NCBI GenBank assembly: GCA_017965765.1
Contig: JAGCPJ010000002.1
Coordinates: 1 to 64,000, forward strand
From: Bacteroidales bacterium
GTDB taxonomy: Bacteria > Bacteroidota > Bacteroidia > Bacteroidales > F082
DNA: 64,000 nt
Direction: 5' to 3'
The stretch's first letter is position 1; each line of letters starts with the position of its first letter. This document shows, piece by piece, positions 16,222 through 25,295 of the stretch. The notes beneath the pieces were generated by a model, which was not told where the DNA came from, did not search any database, and saw only the letters and a program-made list of their open reading frames with translations. Position numbers and translations under genes: made by a program.

Positions 16222-16458
16222 ATGGAAATGAAGGATTTTATCAAAAACTTAGTAGAGCAATTCGATGAAGTGGAACTTGAAGCGTTGACTCCGGAAACCA
16301 AGTTCAAGGAATTTGACGAGTTTTCATCGCTGACCATCTTGTCTATTATTGCCATGGCGGACGACGAATATGGCGTCAGACTGAAGGCAGATGATGTTCG
16401 TCAGGCAGAAACCGTTCAAGACCTGTTTGATACGGTGCAGTCCAGAATCCAAGGATAA
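16222..16458 (+). CDS. Acyl carrier protein 1
   Basis: A 78-aa acidic helical protein of ACP length. The phosphopantetheine site aligns at EFSSLTILSI with Ser36 as acceptor (S-S-L in place of the usual D-S-L). It is not the housekeeping ACP, since it opens a cluster of two SDRs, a split transketolase, a second ACP, an AMP-ligase and a KAS III. It probably tethers an acyl intermediate of that pathway. The next gene begins 10 bp downstream. Confidence 0.75.
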   Translation: MEMKDFIKNLVEQFDEVELEALTPETKFKEFDEFSSLTILSIIAMADDEYGVRLKADDVRQAETVQDLFDTVQSRIQG

Positions 16459-16467
16459 TCGACGGAC

Positions 16468-17223
16468 ATGAGTTATAATCCTTTCTCCTTACAAGGGAAA
16501 AAAGTGTTGGTTACCGGTGCGGGAAGCGGCATCGGTCGTGCCATCGCTGTTGCCGCATCCAAAATGGGAGCTTCGATAGTGATGGTCGATATCAGCAAAG
16601 AGGGGCTTGAACAAACAGGAGCGCTTCTTGACCATCCTGAGTATCAACATCAACAATATGTCGTTGATCTTACGGATTCCGAGGCGATAGGCGCTTTGGT
16701 TGAAAGCCTTGACGGTCTTGATGGTCTCGTGAATAATGCGGGCATACCGAATACCAGACCGTTGCAGATGATACGGGAAGAAGACTTTGACCGTGTGGTG
16801 GGTCTCAATACCAAGGCTCCAGTGCTTCTGACCAACCTTCTTTATAAGAAGAAGAAATTGAATAAAGGTGCCTCCATCGTATTTACCTCTTCCTTGGCAG
16901 GACTCTATACTTTCACCCCGGCCAATGGCTTGTACTCCCTCTCCAAGAGCGCACTCACTTCCTATGCCAAAAGCTGTGCCGTGGAGTTCGCCGCTAGGGG
17001 TATCCGGTCCAACTGCGTCAATCCTTCGATGGTTAACACCCATCTGAAAGACAGCCTGTCTTTCTCCGAGGAAGAGTATCAAAAGGATATTGAGAAATAC
17101 CCGCTGCGCAGGTACGCCGAGCCGGAAGAGGTGGCCAATGCCGTGATTTTCCTTCTGTCTGACGCTGCCTCCTATATCACCGGACATACCTTGTTGGTGG
17201 ATGGCGGCCGATCCTTAAAATAA
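16468..17223 (+). CDS. Short-chain dehydrogenase/reductase 1
   Basis: A 251-aa classical SDR. Motifs: VTGAGSGIGRAIA near residue 16, LVNNAGIPNT near 87, a catalytic Ser in FTSSLAG, then YSLSKSAL (YxxxK), and the C-terminal YITGHTLLVDGG. It resembles FabG-type 3-oxoacyl-ACP reductases, but it sits beside an ACP in a polysaccharide locus, so a dedicated role reducing an ACP-bound or sugar-derived ketone is likely. The real substrate is unknown. Confidence 0.75.
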   Translation: MSYNPFSLQGKKVLVTGAGSGIGRAIAVAASKMGASIVMVDISKEGLEQTGALLDHPEYQHQQYVVDLTDSEAIGALVESLDGLDGLVNNAGIPNTRPLQMIREEDFDRVVGLNTKAPVLLTNLLYKKKKLNKGASIVFTSSLAGLYTFTPANGLYSLSKSALTSYAKSCAVEFAARGIRSNCVNPSMVNTHLKDSLSFSEEEYQKDIEKYPLRRYAEPEEVANAVIFLLSDAASYITGHTLLVDGGRSLK

Positions 17224-17229
17224 GCTTAT

Positions 17230-17955
17230 ATGAACGCAATCATCACTGGCAGCAACAGAGGCATCGGAAAAGCCATGGTGGAGGCTTTCGCCGCCGCAGG
17301 CTACAATGTTTTGGCATGCGCTAGAAAAGCGACTCCTGAATTCGAAGCTTGGCTGAACGATACCGCTTCGCGCAACAACGTGCAAATCAAGCCGGTCTAT
17401 TTCGAGATGAGTGATGCCGAGAGTGTTACGAGCGGCATCAAGCAGATCCTGGATGAAAACGAGACAGTGGATGTGTTGGTCAACAACGCCGGTATCTCTA
17501 CCGTTGGACTGTTGAGCATGTCGAAAGTAGAAGATATCCGCAAACTGTTTGAGGTAAATTACTTCGCCATGCTGCAAATCATCCAAAAGGTAGCTAAGAA
17601 GATGGCCCGCCAGAAGAAAGGGTCCATCATCAACATGGGCTCCATCGCCGGCATTGAACCCCAACCGGGCAAAATCGCCTACGGCAGCAGCAAAGCCGCC
17701 GTGATGTTGATGACCCAATGCCTGGCCAAAGAACTGGGACCAATGGGCATCAGGGTCAACGCCATCGCTCCTGGTCCCATCGAAACGGAGATGATCCACC
17801 AATACAATGACGAGATGCTCGCCAAATTGGCCTCGGAATCGGCTTTGAGAAGACTTGGGAAAAGAGAGGAGATCGCCCAGGTGGCTTTGTTCCTTGCCTC
17901 TGAACAGGCATCCTATATTAATGGGGAAATCATAAAAGTTGATGGAGGTCGCTGA
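17230..17955 (+). CDS. Short-chain dehydrogenase/reductase 2
   Basis: A 241-aa classical SDR with IITGSNRGIGKAMV at the N-terminus, VLVNNAGIS, the catalytic NMGSIAG and YGSSKAA (YxxxK), and IRVNAIAPGPIETEM. It is similar in size to SDR 1 but clearly not a recent duplicate. Its stop overlaps the start of the transketolase N-subunit by one base (TGATG), suggesting coupled translation and joint action. FabG-like by general appearance; substrate not determinable. Confidence 0.75.
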   Translation: MNAIITGSNRGIGKAMVEAFAAAGYNVLACARKATPEFEAWLNDTASRNNVQIKPVYFEMSDAESVTSGIKQILDENETVDVLVNNAGISTVGLLSMSKVEDIRKLFEVNYFAMLQIIQKVAKKMARQKKGSIINMGSIAGIEPQPGKIAYGSSKAAVMLMTQCLAKELGPMGIRVNAIAPGPIETEMIHQYNDEMLAKLASESALRRLGKREEIAQVALFLASEQASYINGEIIKVDGGR

Positions 17956-18782
17956 TGAATAGAAAAAGACTCAACGAAGAGGAAATCAAGGCGATGTGCA
18001 AGCGTATGCGGCTTCATGCCATGGACATGGCACTCGCCGCTGGAAGCCGTGGCGCCCATGTCAGCGGTAGTCTCTCATGCATCGAGATCTACGCCGTGCT
18101 CTATGGTGCCATCCTGAATTACGATCTCGACAACCTATTGTGGAACGATCGTGACCGCTTCATCGCCGGCAAGGAACATGCACGCTTGGCTGAGTTTCCT
18201 GCCAGGGCGGAAATGGGCTTCTATCCCGTAGAAGTGCTCAACTCATTCGAAGAAAACGATGGGCTACTGGTGGGCCACCAACTCAAAAGGGAGATCGGCA
18301 ACGAATACGGCTCGATGAGCCTGGGCATGGAGATGTCGTTCGTCGTCGGCAAGGCCATCATCGCCAAACAAACCCAACAAAAATACCATGTCTATTGCCT
18401 GCTGGGCGACGCCGAATGCGAGGAAGGCTCCGTCTGGGAGTCGTTCATCTCTGCAGCCCATTACAAACTTGACAATCTTACCGTCATTATCGACCGTAAC
18501 TACATGTCGGTGGACGGTAATACCGAGGAACTGATGGCACAACTTGACATGCAAAAGAAAATGGAGGCCTTCGGCTGGGAATCGGTGACGATCGACGGCC
18601 ACGACATCCACCAGCTTGTCGAAGCGTTGTCGCACAAGCCCCAAGGCAAGCCTTACGCCATTGTCGCCAAGACGGTCAAAGGCAAAGGCGTCTCATTCAT
18701 TGAAAACAACAGATCATGGCACCAGTCGGTACTGAACGAGAACCAATACCGCCAGGCCGTGGAAGAAATACAGAAAGGATAA
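17955..18782 (+). CDS. Transketolase-like N-terminal subunit (ThDP binding)
   Basis: A 275-aa half-transketolase. The ThDP motif reads LLGDAECEEGSVWES near residue 149, followed by a long stretch ending DRNYMSVDGNTEE; a family His motif is HVSGSLSCIEIYAVLYG near 35. Together with the following 324-aa gene it makes one full transketolase, a split also seen in archaea, clostridia and polysaccharide clusters. It lacks the full length of a housekeeping transketolase (about 660 aa). It would transfer a two-carbon ketol group or perform an acyloin-type condensation. Confidence 0.82.
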   Translation: MNRKRLNEEEIKAMCKRMRLHAMDMALAAGSRGAHVSGSLSCIEIYAVLYGAILNYDLDNLLWNDRDRFIAGKEHARLAEFPARAEMGFYPVEVLNSFEENDGLLVGHQLKREIGNEYGSMSLGMEMSFVVGKAIIAKQTQQKYHVYCLLGDAECEEGSVWESFISAAHYKLDNLTVIIDRNYMSVDGNTEELMAQLDMQKKMEAFGWESVTIDGHDIHQLVEALSHKPQGKPYAIVAKTVKGKGVSFIENNRSWHQSVLNENQYRQAVEEIQKG

Positions 18783-18785
18783 GTC

Positions 18786-19760
18786 ATGGCCATTAATCCT
18801 GCATTGATCAAGGCATACGCCAAATTGGGTCAGAAAGGTGCCGCCGCCGGCATCGGAATGATGGAACTGGCCAAGAGAGATCCTGACATGAGGGTCGTGG
18901 TCGCCGACAGCGTGGCTATCGCCAGCCTCGACCGTTTCTATACCAACTACCCCGACAGGGTCATCAACGCCGGCATCTCGGAGCAAAGCATGGTGGGCAT
19001 CGCCGCAGGTCTGTCCTCTGAGGATGGACGCGCCGTGTATGCCTGTACCTACGCTGAATTCGTGGTGACCAGGGCGTTGGAATTCGTGCGCCATAACCTG
19101 GCTTACCATAACTTCAACGTAAAACTGGTGGGTAACTCCGCCGGCTTTGCCATGGAGACCCTCTCCATATCGCATTGGGCCACGGAAGACATCGCCTTTA
19201 CAAGGGCATTGCCGAACATGACCATCCTCTCTGCCGCCGACAGTCTGGAGGCCATCAAATGCGTCATCGCCGCACACGAGGTGAAAGGCCCCGTCTATGT
19301 GCGCCTTTCCGGCCTGCTGAATTGTCCTATCGTCTATGACAAGGACTTTGACTTCCAAGTAGGCAAGGCCAATGTGTTGCGTGAAGGGGAGGACGTCACC
19401 GTTTTTGCTACAGGCATGATGGTGCGTGAGGCTTTGGATGCCGCAGCACTGCTGTCGGCCCAGGGTGTCAACTGCACGGTGATTGACATGCATACCATCA
19501 AACCTATGGATACGGATTGTCTCGACAAGGCGATTCAGTCGTCAAAGCTGTTGGTTACCGTTGAAGAGCACAGCGTAATCGGTGGATTGGGAGGCGCAGT
19601 GGCCGAATATCTGTCCGCCAAGACCAACACGCCTCGTTTGGTGAGGATCGGTGTGAACGACTTTTTCTGCAAACTCGGTGACTTGCGGTTCTGCTGGGAA
19701 CAGCACGGACTGACAGCTCCGCAGATCGCTGAAAGGATAACCAAAGAAATCAACAAATAA
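18786..19760 (+). CDS. Transketolase-like C-terminal subunit
   Basis: 324 aa, beginning 3 bp after the N-subunit stop. NAGISEQSMVGIAAGLSSED near residue 60 contains the conserved Glu that activates ThDP; ACTYAEFVVTRALEFVRHN and VEEHSVIGGLGGAVAEYL (C-terminal transketolase domain) follow. Pyrimidine-binding and C-terminal domains are both complete. With the N-subunit it forms an alpha2-beta2 enzyme. In this locus it is flanked by two ACPs, which is unusual and points to a specialised substrate. Confidence 0.82.
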   Translation: MAINPALIKAYAKLGQKGAAAGIGMMELAKRDPDMRVVVADSVAIASLDRFYTNYPDRVINAGISEQSMVGIAAGLSSEDGRAVYACTYAEFVVTRALEFVRHNLAYHNFNVKLVGNSAGFAMETLSISHWATEDIAFTRALPNMTILSAADSLEAIKCVIAAHEVKGPVYVRLSGLLNCPIVYDKDFDFQVGKANVLREGEDVTVFATGMMVREALDAAALLSAQGVNCTVIDMHTIKPMDTDCLDKAIQSSKLLVTVEEHSVIGGLGGAVAEYLSAKTNTPRLVRIGVNDFFCKLGDLRFCWEQHGLTAPQIAERITKEINK

Positions 19761-19775
19761 ACCATATATTATACA

Positions 19776-20012
19776 ATGACAAATCTAGAACAATACAAGA
19801 ACGCCTTCGTGGAAGGCCTTGAGATTCCCCTGGAGGAAGTTGAAAATGCTACCATGGACAGCGTGGACAAATGGGATAGCATCGGCCAGATGAGCCTGAT
19901 CGCCGTCATCGAGGATGCCTTTGGATTCGAGTTTGAACCTGACGAGGTGATGGCTTTCAATTCCTATAATGCTGGTATTGAGATTCTTAAGAATCATAAC
20001 ATCGAACTCTGA
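19776..20012 (+). CDS. Acyl carrier protein 2
   Basis: A 78-aa acidic ACP with the acceptor serine at KWDSIGQMSL (Ser35, D-S-I). It differs clearly from ACP 1, so the two probably carry different intermediates or serve different partner enzymes. Its stop overlaps the start of the AMP-ligase by one base, and that enzyme is the natural candidate to load it. Confidence 0.75.
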   Translation: MTNLEQYKNAFVEGLEIPLEEVENATMDSVDKWDSIGQMSLIAVIEDAFGFEFEPDEVMAFNSYNAGIEILKNHNIEL

Positions 20013-21406
20013 TGCTTTTTGATATTGAGCATAAACCGTCATCAGCCTTGGCTGCCATCGACGATGGGGGAGGCCAACTGACCTACGGGGAATTGCTGGC
20101 TTTGCGTTCGGAATTGGCGTCGCATCTTCCCGAACGTGAATTGGTGTTTTGCCTTTGTGAGAACCGGGTTGCCTCTTTGGCTGGATTCGTAGCCCTTTAC
20201 GATTGTAAAGACGTATGTCTGCTGCTCAACGCCGCCATTGACCGCGGATTGCTTGACAAGCTTTACGAGACCTACCATCCGTCTTACTTCTGGATGCCGG
20301 AAAGCAAGAGCACTGACTTCGGTTTTGAGATCGTCTGCGCTTACAAAGGCTATGTCCTTTGCCGTACTGGAGAAAAGGCCCCCATGATGCATCCTGAGTT
20401 GTCGTTGTTGATGACGACCTCGGGAACGACGGGTAGCCCCAAACTGGTGCGTCACAAATACGGCAACGTTGAGAACAATGCCAGGAATGTGGCCAAGGCC
20501 TTTGGCTGGACACCTGAAGACCGTGGCATCATTGACTTGCCCATGCAATATACCATGGGCCTTAACGTGATTTGTAGCCATCTGCAAGCTGGCGCCACCG
20601 TGTTGTTGGTGGCTGTGAGCTTGATGAATCCCAAGTATTGGCAGTTCATCAAAGAACACCAAGGGACCAACTTCACAGGTGTGCCTTTCAGTTATGAGAT
20701 CCTGAATCGTCTTCGCTTCCAAAAGATGGACTTGCCCTACCTTACCACCATGGCAGAGGGTGGAGGCAAGCTCTCTGACACCTTGTTCGCTGCTTTCGCC
20801 AATTACGCCCAAGAGAAGGGTAAGCGCTTTTTTGCCACCTTCGGGACGACGGAGACCACCGCTCGTCTGGCGTTCCTTGCCCCTGAACAGGCCACGTCCC
20901 ATATCGGCAGCATCGGCAAGGCCATCCCGGAAGGGAAGCTGTATCTCGTGGACGAGCATGGCGCTGAAATCAACCAACCCGGAATGGAAGGCGAACTCAT
21001 CTATGAAGGCCCTAACGTCACCATGGGCTATGCCACCTGCATCGAAGACCTGACCCAAGGGGATGAGTTCTGCGGTGTCTATCATACCGGCGATATCGCC
21101 AAGAAAGATGCGGACGGCTGTTTCTACATCGTCGGCCGCATGAAGCGTTTCCTGAAACTCTTTGGCCTTCGCGTCAGCCTTGACCAAAGTGAGCGCATCA
21201 TTTCAGAACATTTTGGCATTGAATGCGCTTGCACGGGTGATGATACAAAGATGAAGATCTACATTACGAAAGAGGACCTCAAAGACGAGGTGAAGAAACT
21301 GATTTCCGAAAAGACCGGTCTGATCTCCACTTCGTTCGAGGTGAACTGCATCGATGCCATCCCGAGGTTCGATTCCGGGAAGATAAACTATAAGCAATTG
21401 AATTAA
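20012..21406 (+). CDS. AMP-binding acyl-ACP/CoA ligase (ANL superfamily)
   Basis: A 464-aa adenylate-forming enzyme with the standard core motifs: TTSGTTGSPK (about residue 135), TFGTTETTAR, YHTGDIAKKD, GRMKRFLKLFG (hinge) and the C-terminal catalytic Lys in SGKINYKQL. It would activate a carboxylic acid as acyl-AMP and pass it to the phosphopantetheine of ACP 2, encoded immediately upstream with a 1-bp overlap. Substrate is unknown. It is shorter than acyl-CoA synthetases and nearer in size to aryl- or short-acyl-ACP ligases. Confidence 0.78.
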   Translation: MLFDIEHKPSSALAAIDDGGGQLTYGELLALRSELASHLPERELVFCLCENRVASLAGFVALYDCKDVCLLLNAAIDRGLLDKLYETYHPSYFWMPESKSTDFGFEIVCAYKGYVLCRTGEKAPMMHPELSLLMTTSGTTGSPKLVRHKYGNVENNARNVAKAFGWTPEDRGIIDLPMQYTMGLNVICSHLQAGATVLLVAVSLMNPKYWQFIKEHQGTNFTGVPFSYEILNRLRFQKMDLPYLTTMAEGGGKLSDTLFAAFANYAQEKGKRFFATFGTTETTARLAFLAPEQATSHIGSIGKAIPEGKLYLVDEHGAEINQPGMEGELIYEGPNVTMGYATCIEDLTQGDEFCGVYHTGDIAKKDADGCFYIVGRMKRFLKLFGLRVSLDQSERIISEHFGIECACTGDDTKMKIYITKEDLKDEVKKLISEKTGLISTSFEVNCIDAIPRFDSGKINYKQLN

Positions 21407-21410
21407 AGAC

Positions 21411-22469
21411 ATGGCTTTCTTAAAGATAGATAATGTGAACATCGCAGGCATTGCCGCCTGCGTTCCTCCAAAGATGGTGGAAAACAAGGACTCCGACTTG
21501 ATCGAAGACAAGGAAGAGCTCAGAAGATATATTGAAACCACGGGCGTGGAACGTCGCTATATTGCCGAGGACGGCATTTGTTCCTCCGACCTGTGTCTGT
21601 GCGCAGCGGAAAAACTGATCGCGGATGCCGGTTGGAACAAAGAAGAGATCGAGTGTCTCATCATGGTGACCCAGACCCCTGACTATATCTTTCCTGCTAC
21701 CGCTTGCATTCTGCAACAACGGTTGGAATTATCCCAAAACTGCTTGAGTTTTGACATCACCATGAGTTGTCCTGGCTGGATTTATGGCCTCTCGGTGATG
21801 TCGTCGATGATGAGTGCCGGAAACTTGAAAAAAGGATTGCTGTTGGTGGGGGAGACCTCTACCAAGGCGAAGTCGCCCTACGATCGCGTGAACCTGTTGG
21901 CAGGTGACGCCGGTACCGCCACCTTGCTGGAGTTCAAGGAAGGTGCCCAGCCGATGATGTTCAGCATGCACTCCGACGGAGAGAACTACAGGTCCTTGAT
22001 CATTCCTGATGGTGGCTATCGTAATCCGGTGACCCCTGCCTCGTTTGAATACCATCTCTGCAAAGACGGTATCATGCGTAACCGTTTGAATGCAGATATG
22101 CAGGGCGACGACATCCTATCGTTTGCCATGCATACCGCACCCAAGTGTATCAAAAACTTGTTGGAACACTATGAGATACCCAAGGAGGACATCGACTATT
22201 TCTTGATTCATCAAGCCAACAAAATGATCAATAAGTTGATACAAAAGCGCATGAAGGTCGAGGATGAGCGTTGTCCCTATAACATCGCAGACTTCGGGAA
22301 CACCTCTTCCACCAGTATTCCGCTGATGATTGTTAGTAAACTGAAGAATGACATTGTGGGCAAGAAGGTGGTGGCCTGTGGTTTCGGCACCGGCCTGGCT
22401 TGGGGCGCCCTATACTTTGAGCCTGACAATGCGATGAAGGTGATTGATTTGCTTCACTATTCATTATAG
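21411..22469 (+). CDS. 3-oxoacyl-ACP synthase III-like enzyme
   Basis: A 352-aa KAS III (FabH-like) enzyme with an intact catalytic triad: Cys120 in MSCPGW, His267 in IHQAN and Asn297 in FGNTSS. The last residues carry GFGTGLAWGA, the usual C-terminal loop. It could perform one condensation between an acyl primer and malonyl-ACP. Its position after two ACPs, a ligase and SDRs suggests a short dedicated acyl-building route, not general fatty acid synthesis. It may also act as an acyltransferase, as some FabH-like enzymes do. Confidence 0.82.
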   Translation: MAFLKIDNVNIAGIAACVPPKMVENKDSDLIEDKEELRRYIETTGVERRYIAEDGICSSDLCLCAAEKLIADAGWNKEEIECLIMVTQTPDYIFPATACILQQRLELSQNCLSFDITMSCPGWIYGLSVMSSMMSAGNLKKGLLLVGETSTKAKSPYDRVNLLAGDAGTATLLEFKEGAQPMMFSMHSDGENYRSLIIPDGGYRNPVTPASFEYHLCKDGIMRNRLNADMQGDDILSFAMHTAPKCIKNLLEHYEIPKEDIDYFLIHQANKMINKLIQKRMKVEDERCPYNIADFGNTSSTSIPLMIVSKLKNDIVGKKVVACGFGTGLAWGALYFEPDNAMKVIDLLHYSL

Positions 22470-22472
22470 AAG

Positions 22473-24011
22473 ATGTCCGAACACAAGCATAATACAAAAC
22501 TGATGGCCAAGAATTCGGCCTTCATGTATATCAACATGGCCATCCGCATGCTTGTGGGATTGTACACCACGCGTGTCATCCTTCAAGCGTTGGGTGCCGA
22601 AGACTTCGGCATCTATAATGTGGTCGGTGGTTTTGTGGCGATGTTTTCTTTCATCTCCACTACTATGTCTTCTGCATCGATGCGCTTCTTCGCGTATGAG
22701 ATTGGCAGGGGAGATTTGAAGAAACTCAATGACTATTTCAACCAGACCATCCTATGCTACCTTCTGTTGGTTGCATTGTTATATGTAGTCTTCGAGAGTT
22801 TTGGAATTTGGTTTGTCAATAACAAGTTGGTTATCCCTGACAATAGGATGCATGCGGCGAATTGGATCTTCCAGTTTGCCATCCTCACTTTTGCCTTCCA
22901 CATGATGGAGGTTCCATTTTCAGCGATGGCGGTGGCCAAAGAGAAAATGGTTACCTACGCCATTGTGGGACTGATTGATGCGTTCTTGAAACTGGGGATT
23001 GTTTTCGTGTTGTTGCATTTGAATGGCGATAAGTTGATTATCTATGCCATCATGCTGACCGTTATTTCAATGTGCAATTTCCTGTTCTATGTTATCTTCT
23101 GTCGTGTCAAATTCAAAGAAGAGACTAGAGTCAAACTGTTTTTCAACAAAGGCATGTTTAAGGAGATTGTTTCCTATTCAGGATGGTCGTTGTTTTGGAC
23201 TTTGGCCAATGTGGCAAGAAGTCAGGGTATCAATATCGTTTTGAACATGTTCTTCACTCCGGTGGTGAACGCAGCACGAGGTGTTGCATATCAGATTAAT
23301 AGTGCTGTAAACCAATTTGTTACAAGTTTTTATCAAGCGGTTCGTCCTCAGGTCACAAAACTGTCGGCCCAGCACGAATACAACAAAATGAAGCATCTGG
23401 TTTATAGTTCCTCCGTTATCAGTTTTTGTCTGGTGATGCTGGTGGCGATTCCCATCCTGATCAAAACACCTTATATCCTGTCGCTGTGGTTGAAGGAAGT
23501 GCCGGAATATACCGCGGTGTTTACCCGATTGGTGATTGTGGTGGCCATGATTGACACCTTGGGCCACCCATTGACCACGGCAGTTTGTTCCACGGGGAAG
23601 ATCAAATGGTTCCATATTGTGACAGGTAGTTTGCTGCTGTTGACCTTGCCGATTGGTTATCTGTTGCTCAAAATGGGTATGGAACCCAATGTTGTTTTTA
23701 TTGTGTCAATTATCATGTCGTCGTGTGCACAGATTTCCCGTATGGTCTTCATGCACTCGATGTTTGGCTTTGAAATCAAAGAGTACTGCATGAAGGTGCT
23801 GCTTAAGGTTGCGCTGATTCTCGTTGTAACCTATGGCTTAACCAGAATGGTCTCCTATTGGCTGGATGACTCGTTCTTGACCTTGGTGTTGGTGTGTGTC
23901 GTCTCATGGGTTTGTACGTTGGTGTTGTGCTTTTATGTGGGGTTGTCAAAAAACGCCAGAATGGCGGCGAAGCATTATGTATTAAAGATTGTTCGTAAAA
24001 AAAGTAAATAA
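22473..24011 (+). CDS. wzx: Wzx-type oligosaccharide flippase
   Basis: A 512-aa polytopic inner-membrane protein of the MOP superfamily with about 12-14 hydrophobic segments. The opening LMAKNSAFMYINMAIRMLVG and the TTRVILQALGAEDFGIYNVVGG stretch are characteristic of polysaccharide exporters. It flips the undecaprenyl-linked repeat unit to the periplasm. A Wzy candidate follows 17 bp downstream, so the locus belongs to the Wzx/Wzy-dependent type. Confidence 0.88.
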   Translation: MSEHKHNTKLMAKNSAFMYINMAIRMLVGLYTTRVILQALGAEDFGIYNVVGGFVAMFSFISTTMSSASMRFFAYEIGRGDLKKLNDYFNQTILCYLLLVALLYVVFESFGIWFVNNKLVIPDNRMHAANWIFQFAILTFAFHMMEVPFSAMAVAKEKMVTYAIVGLIDAFLKLGIVFVLLHLNGDKLIIYAIMLTVISMCNFLFYVIFCRVKFKEETRVKLFFNKGMFKEIVSYSGWSLFWTLANVARSQGINIVLNMFFTPVVNAARGVAYQINSAVNQFVTSFYQAVRPQVTKLSAQHEYNKMKHLVYSSSVISFCLVMLVAIPILIKTPYILSLWLKEVPEYTAVFTRLVIVVAMIDTLGHPLTTAVCSTGKIKWFHIVTGSLLLLTLPIGYLLLKMGMEPNVVFIVSIIMSSCAQISRMVFMHSMFGFEIKEYCMKVLLKVALILVVTYGLTRMVSYWLDDSFLTLVLVCVVSWVCTLVLCFYVGLSKNARMAAKHYVLKIVRKKSK

Positions 24012-24028
24012 TAGGAACTTGAGATTAC

Positions 24029-25285
24029 ATGAAGAATAAACCATTGTTTTATTTCTATGCATTTTCGGTAATCTTGATGATGTGCTATTCTAACAATATG
24101 CTGTTTACATGGTATATTCCTAGAATGGTTATCATCGTCTTGAGTATTATTGCCCCTTTGATGTACATGGGCTTCACGCAATGTGACAACCGTGTTCCCA
24201 ACTTGTTTTTGTGTCTGTTATGGGCAATAGTCATCATGTATGTGGTGTTTACCCGAAGGATCTTCTCCTTTGTTTCTACATCTAGAAAAATTGGTGAGCT
24301 GTTATGCGTCATTTCCGTCATTCTTTTGCCTTACGAACAAAAGAAAGCATTGCTGAAATTCATCACCGCGGGTTTGGCAATCATCTTTGCGATCTCAATT
24401 CCCCCATGGATTCTTCACCTTTTGGGTGTACCGATGCCTCACTCAGCGCCGTTTTTGTTGGAAAATGGTTTCCACTGGGTGACGAATTACTACTTCTTCT
24501 TGGCTGGTGATGAGACTAATTTGTTAAAGTTCCCCCGCTTTCGTGGTATGTTTATTGAAGCTGGGCAAGCTGCTACTGTTTGTGTGCTCTTGTATTTCGC
24601 CAATGGCAGGAAACTACGTTTATGGCAGAAAATCTCACTGTTGACTGCCATTATTCTTTCGTTCTCCTTGGCTGCGTATGTGACTTTCATGCTCTGTTTT
24701 GCTCTTACGATCATATTAAACCCCAGAAATAGATATAAAATCATCTCTACAGGCTTGCTCTTTGCAGTGGTCATAGGCTTTTTTTCTTACTTCAACAATC
24801 CCCAACATCAAAACAACGCGTTCTATAATCTGATTGTTGAACGATTGGTATATGATGAGGAAAAGGGAATCGCCGGAAACAACCGCTCATCGGAGTATGT
24901 AGAATACAGGTATGAACAGTTGATGAACTCAAAAGACAAATATTTAGGACTTGGAAGGGAATTGAATTCAGCTTGGAGGACCAATGACAACTGGACGAAT
25001 GATAGTTCGGGTATTAGGAAATTCATTATTTGGAATGGACTCATCGGAACGGCATTGGTCTTTTTGTATATGTTGGTACTCCTTCTCCAACACAGGTCAT
25101 ACGGTTCTTTCGTGATTTGGGTTTGTGTGGTTGCCAACTTCTTAGTCCGAGATTTGTTGTTGACCCCAATGTGGATGATCATAACCATATTAGGTGTATT
25201 TGTATTGCATCTTGACCGTTTGGAACAGAACGAAGAAGAAGCAGTAGAAGAAGAAACAAAAGAAGAAGCGTTAGTAACGCAATAG
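24029..25285 (+). CDS. wzy: Wzy-type polysaccharide polymerase candidate
   Basis: A 418-aa membrane protein with roughly 10-12 hydrophobic segments, a large non-membrane loop around residues 250-330 (containing NNRSSEYVEYRYEQLMN) and a very acidic C-terminal tail (EEEAVEEETKEEA). No enzyme signature is visible, which is normal for Wzy; the call rests on topology and on lying next to wzx. Base composition is AT-richer than upstream genes, as is usual for serotype-specific polymerases. Confidence 0.65.
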   Translation: MKNKPLFYFYAFSVILMMCYSNNMLFTWYIPRMVIIVLSIIAPLMYMGFTQCDNRVPNLFLCLLWAIVIMYVVFTRRIFSFVSTSRKIGELLCVISVILLPYEQKKALLKFITAGLAIIFAISIPPWILHLLGVPMPHSAPFLLENGFHWVTNYYFFLAGDETNLLKFPRFRGMFIEAGQAATVCVLLYFANGRKLRLWQKISLLTAIILSFSLAAYVTFMLCFALTIILNPRNRYKIISTGLLFAVVIGFFSYFNNPQHQNNAFYNLIVERLVYDEEKGIAGNNRSSEYVEYRYEQLMNSKDKYLGLGRELNSAWRTNDNWTNDSSGIRKFIIWNGLIGTALVFLYMLVLLLQHRSYGSFVIWVCVVANFLVRDLLLTPMWMIITILGVFVLHLDRLEQNEEEAVEEETKEEALVTQ

Positions 25286-25295
25286 ATTTCTAAAA

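Noticed and set aside
20042..21187. 381-aa minus-strand ORF
   Set aside because: Exact antisense shadow of the AMP-ligase gene with low-complexity composition and no motifs.
21411..22469. Housekeeping FabH
   Set aside because: It is embedded among two accessory ACPs, a ligase and a transketolase in a polysaccharide locus, with no fab genes nearby.
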